Below, in pieces: positions 34,181 to 45,099 of a stretch of DNA of 64,000 nt. Position numbers and translations under genes: made by a program. The stretch is from NCBI GenBank assembly GCA_003550325.1, contig QKWP01000770.1:1-64000 (forward strand). The letters run 5' to 3'. This stretch comes from Gigaspora rosea. Lineage: Eukaryota > Glomeromycota > Glomeromycetes > Diversisporales > Gigasporaceae. A model generated the notes under the pieces. It worked only from the letters and a program-made list of their open reading frames with translations, was not told where the DNA came from and made no database searches. Numbering within the stretch: position 1 is the stretch's first letter; the number at the start of each line of letters is the position of its first letter.

Positions 34181-34589
34181 CGACAAGGATCCAATTCTCA
34201 TCGTAATAATAATAATAATAACCGGAATAGAAATAACAATCAAACTAGGGACCGAAATGGTCACTCCTCTGACCGTTATTCCAATAACCGAGACCGTTCT
34301 CGCAGTCGTAATAATTCTCGTCCTAGAAGCCAATCTAGAGATAATAATTACAGAAACCGAAATGATGATAAATATCGCTCTTACCAAAACTTCTCTAATC
34401 GATCTCCTTCTCCTTATCATCGAAGTGTTAATTATCTTATACAAAATAAGACTCAGACACCTTCTCTTACTGCTAGCAAGTGGGAAACACTGCTCAATAA
34501 TCCATCTATCAGAGGTGCCTTAGCTACCCACTTATACGAAGAAACCAAAAATGCCAATTTTGTTCAAACTCCTGCCTATACCATCCCTG

Positions 34590-34860
34590 TCAAATGTAAT
34601 ATCTCTCTTCAGAATAAACCTTACCAAGCTATTATTGATAGTGGTGCTTCAATCAGCATGATTGCTCACAAGGCAGTCAAGGAACTTGGATTGACTATTG
34701 AAAAGGCCTCTAACAGCCTTATTGTCCCTGCAGTTGGAACTTTTACTCGACCCTTGGGAATTATAAAAGACCTGCCAATTAAAATTGACAATATTACTAT
34801 CCCTCTTACTGTGGAATTAGTAGATACTACTTCTTACTCTCTTCTCTTAGACAATGACTA
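34590..34860 (+). pseudogene. Retroviral-type aspartic protease region
   Basis: The active-site signature IIDSGASISMI is seen, with later hydrophobic LPIKIDNI and SLLLDND segments as in pepsin-like retroelement proteases. Part of the LTR fossil. Confidence 0.75.
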
Positions 34861-35139
34861 GAATCAAAAGGTAGAAGCAAACTATAACTGGAAAAATGGC
34901 TGCTATACTTTTAAATGGGAAAACAAAAAACATACTATCCCTACCACTTATGAAAGCAACCAACCTCTACCTAGCCAACCTACTGTTACTGCACCAGATG
35001 AATTAGACCTTTATGAACCAGAATACTTATATCCTCGAGAAGCCTATACTTTTGATCAAGAAGACTCAGACCAATCTCCCTCACCAGAAGAAAATGAATG
35101 GACTACTTATCATTCTTGCCGTAGAAACAGAAAAGCCCC

Positions 35140-35370
35140 TAAATAGCATATCTGTGGAAATTGTGGTTCTACTGACCACCTCTTTGCGAATTGCCCTACC
35201 AATCAATGTAACTGATACCAAGTATTTGGCCATATTGCTGTTAAATGCCCTAAACAAGCACCGAGACATACTACCTGCCCTACTTGCTATGACTCCAACT
35301 ATCTATATAGGGATTGCCCCAATAATGTCTGCAGAGGATGCAGTACATTAGGACATATTGAAGCCTATTG
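35140..35370 (+). other. Array of zinc-knuckle-like motifs between protease and RT
   Basis: The DNA spells several CX2CX4HX4C-type motifs in quick succession (for example CGNCGSTDHLFANC and CRGCSTLGHIEAYC). A second knuckle cluster between protease and reverse transcriptase is not usual in Ty3/Gypsy elements. Part of the broken fossil. Confidence 0.5.
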
Positions 35371-35719
35371 TCCTTTGCTACTTGGAAAAGACAAAACTTG
35401 GTTTATCAGTATAGATGCACTCTTGATCAAGTTGATAGTAATCGTTTACCTACCCATAGCCCTTGCCATACCCACCATTGTTGTCAATGTAGAGTTCCTA
35501 ACAGACCTGAAGTTCTTAAACTTCTTGAAGAGAAACTTGTATGCCCTGGATGCTATTCTGACTTCCATTGTGTTCTTGACTGAGAAGACCCTAGAAGTAT
35601 CCATTTCTTTACCCAAGGTGAAGGACGGGGATTGCTTGTTAATTGCAAAGTATGTAATAAAGCAGATACAAGACCTAGAATGTGTCAATTAGACAGTCTT
35701 TGAGAAGAATTATGGTTTT

Positions 35720-36450
35720 GTGAATTGGAACACCTTTACGCATACAAGGCTCGCCAAGATGTCCAATATAACCCTAACTATAACCTTTGGACTCGAATCA
35801 AATGTTATACTGAGTCAACCAAAAATGCCGAACACCAATATGAAATGAACCAGACCAGAATTTACCGACTTGCAAAGATTCTCTTGGATGAAAATGACCA
35901 AACCATCATCCAGGCCTTAGAACCTCTAACCTCTGACGGTATAACTCAACCTTGGAGCTATGAAGAAATGCAACTTATATTGCAAGCTGAATCAGACCTA
36001 TTATCAGAAAATGATATCAATTCTCTACAAGCAATTTTGGATGAATCCTTCGACACTAGCCACCCAGACTATGACCAGAAGTATGCCCTCGCTGTACTTA
36101 GAAGAAACTTTACAGTTCCTGTTGACCTCTGCCAGGAATGTTTACATGTTAAACACCAAGAGGAATTGAATGCAAATCAAGGATACTGTGATGATTGCAA
36201 TCTTCCAGACCCAGAAATTTACTCTCTACCTGCTGAAGAAACAATGAAGGAAACCGATGATGGTTCACAGTTTTATCAGCTTCAACAACAAGTACAACAA
36301 CAAGACCAATTAATAAAACAATTACAAGCAAAAATTGAAACCTTGGAAACCACCAATGCTGCTTTACTACGCTTTTTCCAAGAAGAAGCCCAAAATGCTC
36401 ACCAATGGGCAAATGCTTTGCATACACTCAGTCAAAATTTTTAGAGAATC
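35720..36450 (+). pseudogene. Accessory region with Cys pairs and coiled coil
   Basis: Encodes acidic sequence with two Cys pairs (LCQECLHVKH, YCDDCNLPD) and then a Gln-rich heptad-like segment (QQQVQQQDQLIKQLQAKIE) suggesting a coiled coil. It is not a standard Ty3/Gypsy domain. The DNA transposon is inserted just downstream. Confidence 0.5.
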
Positions 36451-37576
36451 CTAGGCAGGATCATAAACTACCTGTCGACCCAGACCAGACCCTTATACCC
36501 AGACCTGTAAATATTATTACCCTTGAACATGAAGGATATACTCTATCGACCAGCATTGGTAAAGTTCAATTTTATTGGATAAAAAAAATGATCATCATTT
36601 TATATGTAATCAATTGTAATTTTATATGTAAATCCATTCGATATAAGATAAAAATTTTTTATTACTAATAAAATCTAAAAATGATTATCCATACATATAT
36701 TTCACCCATTATCTTGTCGTCTGATAAGCTGTCATCTGGTCGGATCCAATGGATGAAGAATTTAGATGAGAGTACTTTTTTTTAAATATTTATGTGTTAT
36801 AACCGATGTTTATTAAGCTTCTACTAATACGTATCTTTTTGCTTTGCTTTACAGTATACGATCTAAGATTCACTAGTTAGCTGACAAGGTATAGTTAAAA
36901 GCCTCTATAACTTGGTTAAAAGTTATAGTCGTGTAACAGTTTAGTAATTTTATTTACCAGATATTAACAAGATTAATTTCACTTAAAAAATTAGCATGTG
37001 TTTGGTGAATTCTATCTAGTCAGATTTCTTCTGCCATCTCATCATTTTCAGCTAGAGATTATTCAGTGACAATATCTTGCCTTTCTTAAGTAGTTAAAAT
37101 ATTTGGACCTTTCTCTAATCTGTTTACAAAGGATTTTACATTACAATATATTCCACGTTTGTAAAATTCTTAACAATGACGGCAACCAAATTCTATATCT
37201 TGGTAGCATTGGAAATGGTATCCATGCCCACAGATTAATATTTCTCCCTCTCCAAGTTCTTTATAACAAAAATCACAAGCATTTGGCCGAGGAAGCACGC
37301 TAGTACTGTATGCTGTTGGAAGGCATTTTGAATTGACAGTTATATCCAAAGTAGCCAATTTATATTGATCTTTTCTACATAGTTTACTTTTTCCATGATT
37401 GTCAAAGAGTTTATGAAAGTGTTTCAACAAGAACAAAGCTGTTTTTTCTGTAAGAAAATCTAATTCGGGTGGCTTATAAGGGTGTTGGTGTGTTTTTTCA
37501 AATGTGTCTTTAAGTTTACTATGATCCTGTGCATCTGTTAATTAATTTAATTAATTTTATTAAACTAGAGATTGTA

Positions 37577-37803
37577 TCCGAGTAGAAAATATTATTAGGC
37601 GACTATAATAAATTGTTTGGATAATAGTGTAACATAATAGTATTTGGGTAAAGAATTTTTCTTGACAAGTGCAAATGTTTTTAATTTAAAATATTTATTT
37701 AGAGATTGTACTTGCTAAGAAAAATTCCTACCTAAAAATATTATTAAATTATCCTGTTAACAGATAATTTATTATGGCCTTCTAATAATATTTTCTACCC
37801 AAG
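37577..37803. mobile_element. TA-flanked MITE inside the transposase intron
   Basis: TCCGAGTAGAAAATATTATT at the left and, inverted, CTTGGGTAGAAAATATTATT at the right, flanked by TA. Arms continue with AGGC...ATAATAAATT in both orientations. This is the innermost layer of the nest. Confidence 0.7.
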
Positions 37804-39122
37804 TAATCTTTATATCTGTTACAACACAACAGAATGATATGAATAATCAAAAATGTAGCCTACCAACAATATAAGCTTGTCTAATAATATTATTAACACT
37901 ACTAGTTGCAAAGGTATGAGATCGTATCTTACTATGCATATTTTTGACATAGTAATCATTAAAATTTACTAAGAATAATTTTATAACTTCAGCAAAAGGA
38001 TGGTTATTATCTTGCCAGTAAAAGATATCGGATAGAAATGCCAACAGTGCCTTATTATAATTACGCCGCTTCCATCTAAGAGCAAATGTCCAAATTCTAA
38101 AGACAGTTTCTACATATTCATCAAATGAGCCAGATCGGAAAAGTACAGCATAAATATCCAAGGTCGCTGGAATAATATTATCTAACAAATCAAGAATCAT
38201 GCAATATTCGATATCTTTACAGCTTCCAAATTTTGCTATTATTATATTTCGAACTTTGCACTAGCCATTATAAGCAAGATCAAGAAGTAAGTTGATTCTC
38301 CATGGCCTTGGTTTTTTGGCAAGCTTTTTCTTTTTACCAAATACAAAATAAAACATCTTTTCAAAGAAAGGATAATATGTAATTAATGTTTGTTCTCTAC
38401 TATTTAGAGAGATATGGAGGGGCCCAATAATTGGAATTAAAGAATTAATTTCAGCCGGTATATGATATTGTGAATCCGCCATATACAAATTTGTAATTGC
38501 CTTACGAATAAACAACTGCCCAGGCCAGTCTGCAACTACTGGAACAACTCTATTAGCTAAGTATTTAATATCATTATTAATATCTAAAATCATTTGAAGT
38601 GCTGTTATATAGTCATCCAGAGAATGCAAACTTCCTTCTTTAATACCAACTAATTTTACACCCTCCATTGACCTCTCTTTTTTCTTTCTGCAATATCGTC
38701 ATCGTAAGTATGAACTGTAAGCAAATCAGTTCGATCAAAATTATAAAAATATGAGCTTTTAGAGGTAAGCCATTGATTTTTACGATTGGTATAAGCAATA
38801 TCGAATATTCCATGATACTGATTGATTAATCGAAAACAGATATTGCTTGCATCGATATTTACTGGATTATGAATCGGTATATTATTGAAAACTAGAGAAA
38901 TGGGCACACAGGATAAAACTTGTTTACAAACGCAAGTGGCCATATGGTTTGCAGTAGACAAAGAAACAGTATCTGGCCTTCTCTTTTCATGGATATTGTG
39001 GTAATCATCCAAATTATAAACGTATAGATAATTATCCTATTTATTAAAACAAACAACAATAAACCGCAATTATAAAACCGGGATTTAAATAAGTATATTT
39101 TAAAAATTTTTATTTTATAGGA

Positions 39123-39171
39123 TCCAATTTTTAATAATACTATTTACTAAATAGTATTATTAAAAATTGAA
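39123..39171. repeat. Perfect 20-bp-arm hairpin in an intron
   Basis: CAATTTTTAATAATACTATT and its exact complement are separated by five bases, within the presumed intron between exons 2 and 3 of the transposase gene. Confidence 0.7.
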
Positions 39172-40609
39172 TCAGATAAAATAAAAATTTATGAATTGCA
39201 GGTGTTTTTAGTATTATATATGTAAATACGCATGAAAATTTTACTAAAGTGTTGCAAGAAATATTCTCTAATTTTTTTAGAATGTGCATTCACAATTTTT
39301 CGCATATAATTGTTGACAGTTTGATAGAAGGAGGAAAATCCAATACTATGCATCGTATCAATTGCAGTTTTTGATGTTCAAGATGCAATTAAGTATAATC
39401 CAACTTCTAACTTGAAGTCGTTAACGAATTTATTTCTCATTCCAACCATTATATAGCACAAGCTTACAACAGATTTTCTAAATAAAAATTAATAAAAGAA
39501 AAAAAAATAATAAGAAATAAAAATTAAAACAATTAAATAAAAAAAACATTTAAAAAAAGAAAAAAATAATAAAAAAATTAATAAAAAAAAAAAAGAAAAA
39601 AATAAAAAAAAACAAAATAAAAAAATTTTTTGTACAAAAGATTCGTAAGCAATTTAAATTGATCAGTAAATGTATAATCTATTAATTCTAAATAAATATG
39701 GGTTCGAAAATATTAATTTAGCCAGCACGTGAATAGCACTCGGTGCTAATCACATGCTAGGATAGTATTAAGGTATTAACTAGTTCATTATTCTGCTTGT
39801 TACCTTGAGTTGTATTATTATTAGTCGGCCTATCATTATCTATTTCTACAGAAAAAGAAATCTCCGCTTTTTTATGCCTATCAGGCTCAACTATGTGCAT
39901 ATAATGATTATGGCACAATTGTTGCCCGATCACTAAATAATCATAAAAAGCGTAGGTTCTTTTTTTTTGGGATTTTTCATATGCTAATTGAGTAAATTGG
40001 CGAAACCGATTACTTGCTATATCACAACTTTGAACTGAACATGGACCTTCATTTTTTTGAAATCCCATGATTGGATATTTTTATTTCGATAATGTTTTTT
40101 TAAAAATAAAATTTTAAAACAATTTTGTAATTTAAGAAAAAAACTACCAGTAATAATGCACTAACAGTAAAATAAAAATAACGAAATCATAATAAAAATA
40201 TTTGTGATCTTACAATAAATAATTACAAGATCATGTAACATTTAAGAAAAAAAAGAAACGCGAAGCGAACAATCAAAAAGTTGCTATAGTAACCAATTTA
40301 CAAGTAAATTTCAATGAGAATATTTTAGACATCTTGCTATATATTTGTATTAATGTTAGTTGCAACATTCGGTAAATTAATAACTGATAAATAGATTTGA
40401 ATAACGTATATAGTTAAGAGAAGCATTAATTACAAAAATTCTAACGCGTTTAATAGTGATAAATAGTATGATATTAAATTGACCAATCAGAACTTTTGAT
40501 GATGTCGATTATCATCAACCAATAAAATCAAACTTTCCCTATGCTCTATCGACCTAGACCTCCTTAAATATTGGACCACTTAATAAAGAACAAGGTCTAG
40601 CTTTACGGA

Positions 40610-41490
40610 AATTATTAGAAGAATTTGCAGACCTCTTTGCAAATGATATAACTAAACTAGGACGAACCAATTTGGTGACTCATCGAATTTATACTGAGGA
40701 TGTACACCCTATTTGCTCTCGCCCTTACTCTGTACCTCCTATTGAACAAGAATTTATACAAGAAGAAATCCAAAAAATGTTGGAACATAAGCTCATTCAA
40801 CCCTCTGATAGTCCTTGGACCTCACCTGTTGTTCTAGTACGAAAGAAAAATGGCAAATTACAATTTTGTATAGACTACAGAAAAGTAAATGCTGTTACCA
40901 GAAAGGATGCTTACCCTCTACCTCGCATTGATGAAATGCTTAATGCCCTTACAGGATGCTCATGGTTCTCCACACTTGACCTTGCAAGTGGATATTGGCA
41001 AGTTGCCATGGATCCTCGTGACAAAGAGAAAACTGCCTTTACTACACGATACGGAATTTATGAATTTAATGTAATGCCTTTTGGTCTTTGCAATGCTCTT
41101 GCAACTTTCCAAAGGCTAATGGATCGCGTATATAAAGAAATTGCATGGAAATTTGAAGTTGTTTACTTAGATGATACCATTGTTTATTCTAGAACATTTG
41201 ATGAACATTTAACACATTTAAAAAAAGTATTTAATAGAATTAAACAAGCAGGACTCAGACTTAATATAGAAAAGTGTACCTTCTGGATGCACCAACTACC
41301 ATTTCTTGGACACTTAATCTCTGCTAAAGGTATCGCCCCTGACCCTCAAAAAGTAGAAGCTGTCCAACGGATTCAACCTCCTAAAAACCTTATAGCCCTT
41401 CTATCTTTCCTTGGACTTGCAGGATACTATCGCCAATTTATTCAAAACTTTTCATCAATTGCTCGCCCTTTGAATTCTCTTCTGCAAAAG
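40610..41490 (+). pseudogene. Ty3/Gypsy reverse transcriptase region
   Basis: Classic RT blocks: IDYRKVNAVT, FSTLDLASGYWQVAM, FNVMPFGLCNA, the catalytic VVYLDD, and the GHLISAKGIAPDPQKVEAV and SFLGLAGYYRQFI connection segments. RT followed by RNase H and then integrase identifies Ty3/Gypsy rather than Ty1/Copia. Fossil part. Confidence 0.9.
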
Positions 41491-41529
41491 AATGAACCCT
41501 ATCACTAGCAAGACAAACAACAAAAAGCT

Positions 41530-41990
41530 TTTGAAGAGTTAAAATCTAGACTTATTATTGCCCCTATATTAGCATATCCAAACTTTAAAGAGACATTTAT
41601 ACTTGCTACTAATGCTTCTTACAATGGCTTTGGAGCCACACTAAGCCAACTAGATAGATATGGGAAAGAACACCCTATTGTCCATGCTAGTAAAAGTCTG
41701 CGAAAAGAAGAAATGAATTATGCCACAACTGAACTTGAATGTACTGCAGTTGTATGGGCAATAGAACATTTTTATAAATATTTAGGTGCTACAAAATTCA
41801 TTGTAATTACAGACCATGCAGCATTAAAATGGTTACGTACTGCTGAACCCAAAGGAAGAATTGGAGGATGGATAATGAAGCTCCAACCATACAATTTTGG
41901 AATTATTCATAAACAAGGCTGAATTCACTCGAATGTTGATGCCCTCTCACGGTTACCGACTCAGACCATTGTACCTAATAAATTATATGA
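41530..41990 (+). pseudogene. RNase H region
   Basis: HASKSLRKEEMNYATTELEC and KFIVITDHAALKWL correspond to the retroelement RNase H core. Fossil part. Confidence 0.8.
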
Positions 41991-42179
41991 ATCTTGACCA
42001 ATATCATAATCTTTACCACTATTTGGACACAGACCAATTTCCAGATGGATTTACTGACCAAGAACAAAAACGACTTATGACCCAGGCTAAATACTTTGAA
42101 GTTAGACAACACCTTCTCTATAAGAAGAATAAAAGAAACCCAGACAGACCACTTAGAGTTATAAAATGAACGGAAGTTG

Positions 42180-43300
42180 AACCAGTATTATATATGATAC
42201 ATAAGCACCCCACTGCTGGACATTTGGGAACGGATGCTATGTATTATAAAATATCCGACCGCTATTATTGGGATCAGATGTATAGAGATATACAAGAATA
42301 TGGGAAGACTTGTGAGGAATGCCAAAGAAGACAAAAAGGTCATAGAAAAGAACCTTTACACCCTATACAAATAGGAAGAGCTTTCGAACGTGTTGGAATT
42401 GACCTTGTAGGCCCTTTGCCTATAACTAAACAAAACAATCAATATATTATTGTTGCTACCGAATACCTAACACGATGGCCAGAAGCTCATACTGTTCCAG
42501 ATGCTAGTGCTAGTACACTCGCTCAGTTTATCTTTGAGGAGATAATCTGTAGACATGGAACTCCAAAAATTATCTTATCAGACCAAGGTCGCAATTTTAT
42601 TAGTGAAACAATTAGAATTCTCTGTGAGAAATTTCTTGTCAAGCATAAATTCTCTTCTCCCTACCACCCTCAGACAAATGGTATGGTAGAAAGATTTAAT
42701 AGAACATTGTGTGAATCACTTGCAAAAGTGAAAGGAGATGACGATTGGGATTCGTATATACCTGCTGTTCTCTTAGTATATAGAACAAAAAGACATGCTA
42801 CCACAGGATATATCCCCTTTTAGCTTATATATGGGAGATATGCTACCTTACCAACCGAAGCTCTTTTCCTAATAGAACCTATAGGAATTGATGATGAAAT
42901 AGACTTACAAGGAAGTATTCTCCAACGTGCTTATGATTTAATAGAGAAATTACCAAATTATTAGACTCAGTCTAGACAAAATACCGAACAGTCACAGCAA
43001 AAACAAAAAGTCCGTTTTGATGCCAATATTCGAACAGAAACATTTGAAATTGGTGATAAAGTATGGATACAAAAAAAGGAACTGGAAGCCTCTCGCTCAG
43101 CCAAATTTGAAGACAAAAGATTTGGACCTTTCTTATCCATGAGAAATTAGACAATGGCGCTTATAAATTATGGACAATAGAAGGAAAAATTTTGCAAAAG
43201 TACTATAATAGTGATCATCTTGCTAAATATCATGAGCCACAAACATGGGAACCTGTAGTTGTTATTGATTCTCCTGGAAATTTCTAGAAGAAATTTGATC
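42180..43300 (+). pseudogene. Integrase region
   Basis: The H-H-C-C zinc-binding part is seen (HPTAGHLGTDAMYYKI, CEECQRRQ). It is followed by the catalytic core with GIDLVGPLP, LSDQGRNFIS and NGMVERFNRTL, which carry the D, D and E, and by a C-terminal segment with an SH3-like EIGDKVWIQ. No chromodomain is recognised. Fossil part. Confidence 0.85.
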
Positions 43301-43339
43301 TACAAGGGGATGAAACACACAATTTAATTCGTAAAACCT

Positions 43340-43870
43340 CAAAATGTATTTATACAACTACCCTTTTGGAATTTTCCCAAAAATGACCACCCCTACATTA
43401 CAACCTCAAACCTTGTTAGCCCTCCAATACCTCTTTCAGACATGGAAACAAGATGATGCTGCCCAAAATTATGCATTGTGGATTATATCGCAATGTGTAT
43501 GGTTATGTGATAATAATGATACCACTCAGACTATTGACCTTACTAATGTAATTACCTCCTTTCTTGAGCCAGACTCAAATAATTTTCTGAACACTCTAGA
43601 AGACACAGAACAATTAGAAATTAATTTACCAGAAGTAAATGACACAAAAGAAATAAACCCAAACTTGGAACTAGAAGACATACAGGAAGAAACATTAACA
43701 GTTCCAACTACTAATCCAGAAGAAGACACTCCTGCTCTTTTATCTGGGAAATTAACCAAAATTATACAAAATATTATTCAACCTTGTGGACCTCTAACCC
43801 AGACTTCTATTCCTCTATATACTGGAATAACGTATCAAGAGAAATTGCAGAAAATTCTCAAATGAATTAA
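43340..43870 (+). pseudogene. Extra 3' coding region of unknown function
   Basis: After the integrase lies an additional acidic coding stretch (Asp/Glu/Asn/Thr-rich, with TWKQDDAAQNYALWIISQCV near its start) that I cannot match to any Ty3/Gypsy domain. Its position corresponds to that of envelope-like or accessory genes, but no signal peptide or membrane segment is seen. Part of the broken fossil. Confidence 0.45.
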
Positions 43871-44174
43871 AACTCGAACAAGAAACAGACAAGACCAAAC
43901 AAAGCTGCTCGAAGCTTATTATTATCTTGGTAACCTTATAGACAAGTACCCTAACGATCATGAAGATATTCAATCTATAATTGAGAAGACTCAAGGAGAA
44001 AGAAGAGCATGAGATACATGGAAGTGTGCCAAACAAATGAAATTGTTTTTCTCCAACTGACCGATAGAAACATCTCTCAAACAACTTATATTACTTATAC
44101 AATAATTACGAGGTTAACCGATGCCAAACCTTCTCAAGTCCTTTTCCAAATTAGAACTTATGGAGTTCGTTCTT

Positions 44175-44188
44175 AAAGGGGAGAGAAA
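44175..44188 (+). promoter_or_regulatory. Polypurine tract
   Basis: AAAGGGGAGAGAAA directly abuts the right LTR, as expected for the plus-strand primer of an LTR retrotransposon. Confidence 0.8.
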
Positions 44189-44785
44189 TGTTATAGAATA
44201 GGTTTTAGTTAATTTTGGTAAAAATTAGTTAGAAAAATTAGAACTTAATAAGGAAATTTAGTAATAACTGTATTTAGTAATAGTGATAAGCGAAATTGAT
44301 GTGCAATGATACTCAATGACACTTAGCGACGCTTACCGACACTTAGTGATGCTTAATGACGCTTAGCGACGCTTAACGATGCTTAGTGACGCTTAAATGA
44401 TGCTTAGCGACGCTTAGCGATGCTTAACGACGCTTAGCTCAATAGATATATAAACCTACCTTATTTCCCTTAGTTTTAGATAGATCCAGACATTGTATTT
44501 TATCTTTACTTTTATATTTATTATCCTCCTCTCTTATTATTAATAAACTCTTGGAATTTCTAAGGAACAGACACCTTGGAATAGCCCTCTTGTTAAATTA
44601 ATAAACTGTCTATTATCTCTTGTTGTTTTATACTGAACTGTCCTTGAGAAGTGTGTAGTTTCTTACAGACATAAAAGAAACTATACTTCCCTCTTGCACA
44701 CTGCTTCACGCCCAAAGTAAGGGATCTCAGGAGCTGTGTGATTGTTACTTTATCGGAATTGAAGAAGGCTTCCGGTACTGTAACA
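44189..44785 (+). repeat. 3' LTR
   Basis: Partner of 31473-32065, differing at about 6% of positions by eye, with extra differences concentrated in the minisatellite. Confidence 0.9.
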
Positions 44786-45099
44786 ATATTATTTATAGCA
44801 TTTAAGAGTACAAAGAAGATTAAAGCTCAGTATGATAAATCAAAAGATTCGATTAGTAATTCTAAAATGATTTTAGAGATTTGATCAACAATTCTAATTT
44901 TTAGAATCAATTTACAGCTCTAACCCAGAGTGCATTTAGATATATTTACAGAAAAATAGTCCTACTTGAAAATAATGATGGTTATTTATTTTCAAACTTA
45001 ATAGTGATTCACTTCGACAATTCTCACAGGTCTGTTTACTTTTGTTTATTTCTCTTGCCAATTTTTTTTCTCTTTCATATTAATTCTAACACTCCTTTT

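Larger units (their letters stand above)
37167..40068 (-). pseudogene. Transposase of the 4-kb element, decayed
   Basis: Probable exons on the minus strand: 40068 to about 39760, about 39484-39240, about 39040-37863 and 37526-37170. Exon 1 has a CX4C and CX2H finger-like part (GPCSVQSC...LCHNHY). Exon 3 starts LDDYHNIHEKRRPDTVSLS and contains VVPVVADWPGQ and IPIIGPLHISLNSRE, whose Asp and His may belong to an RNase H-like core (DUF6589-like at best). The last exon ends in a RING-like CDFCYKELGEGEILICGHGYHFQC...CRHC. A donor GTAGGC and acceptor AACAG flank the last intron. An in-frame TGA near 39379, a frame slip near 38660 and an in-frame TAG at 38261 show that it is inactive. From memory this resembles a large family in arbuscular mycorrhizal fungi. 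Confidence 0.65.
36552..40545 (-). mobile_element. 4-kb DNA transposon with 9-bp target duplication
   Basis: Inverted ends AGCATTGGTAAAGTTCAATT (left) and AGCATAGGGAAAGTTTGATT (right, inverted) extend to about 28 bp. The 9-mer CTATCGACC flanks both sides exactly (36543-36551 and 40546-40554). It carries one multi-exon minus-strand transposase gene. A 9-bp duplication is usual for Mutator-like elements, but the protein is not a typical MULE, so the superfamily is left open. It lies between the accessory region and the RT of the LTR element. Confidence 0.88.
31473..44785 (+). mobile_element. Ty3/Gypsy LTR retrotransposon fossil, interrupted
   Basis: Two 593-597-bp LTRs (TGTTATAG...TGTAACA) bracket a gag-like region, protease, reverse transcriptase, RNase H and integrase in the Ty3/Gypsy (Metaviridae) order. 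A primer-binding-type TGGTGCC follows the left LTR and a polypurine tract precedes the right one. The 4-mer ATAT flanks both ends. Excluding the inserted DNA transposon (36552-40545), the element is about 9.3 kb. The LTRs differ at about 6% of positions by eye, so the insertion is moderately old. It is broken: besides the insertion, the coding part has more than half a dozen interruptions. Confidence 0.9.
30534..44922. mobile_element. hAT-like element, outermost layer of the nest
   Basis: Ends TAGGGCTGTAAATCAATTCT and, inverted, TAGAGCTGTAAATTGATTCT. Flanking 8-mers ATCCAGAG (30526-30533) and ACCCAGAG (44923-44930) match at 7 of 8. Without the LTR element inside it, only about 1.07 kb remains (30534-31472 and 44786-44922). 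The only protein-like piece is a 27-codon frame at 31243-31326, so it is non-autonomous or strongly deleted. Confidence 0.8.

Noticed and set aside
34031-34444. 137-codon minus-strand frame rich in Ile, Ser and Arg
   Set aside because: It is the opposite-strand shadow of the Asn/Arg-rich region after the Gag zinc knuckle in the LTR element.
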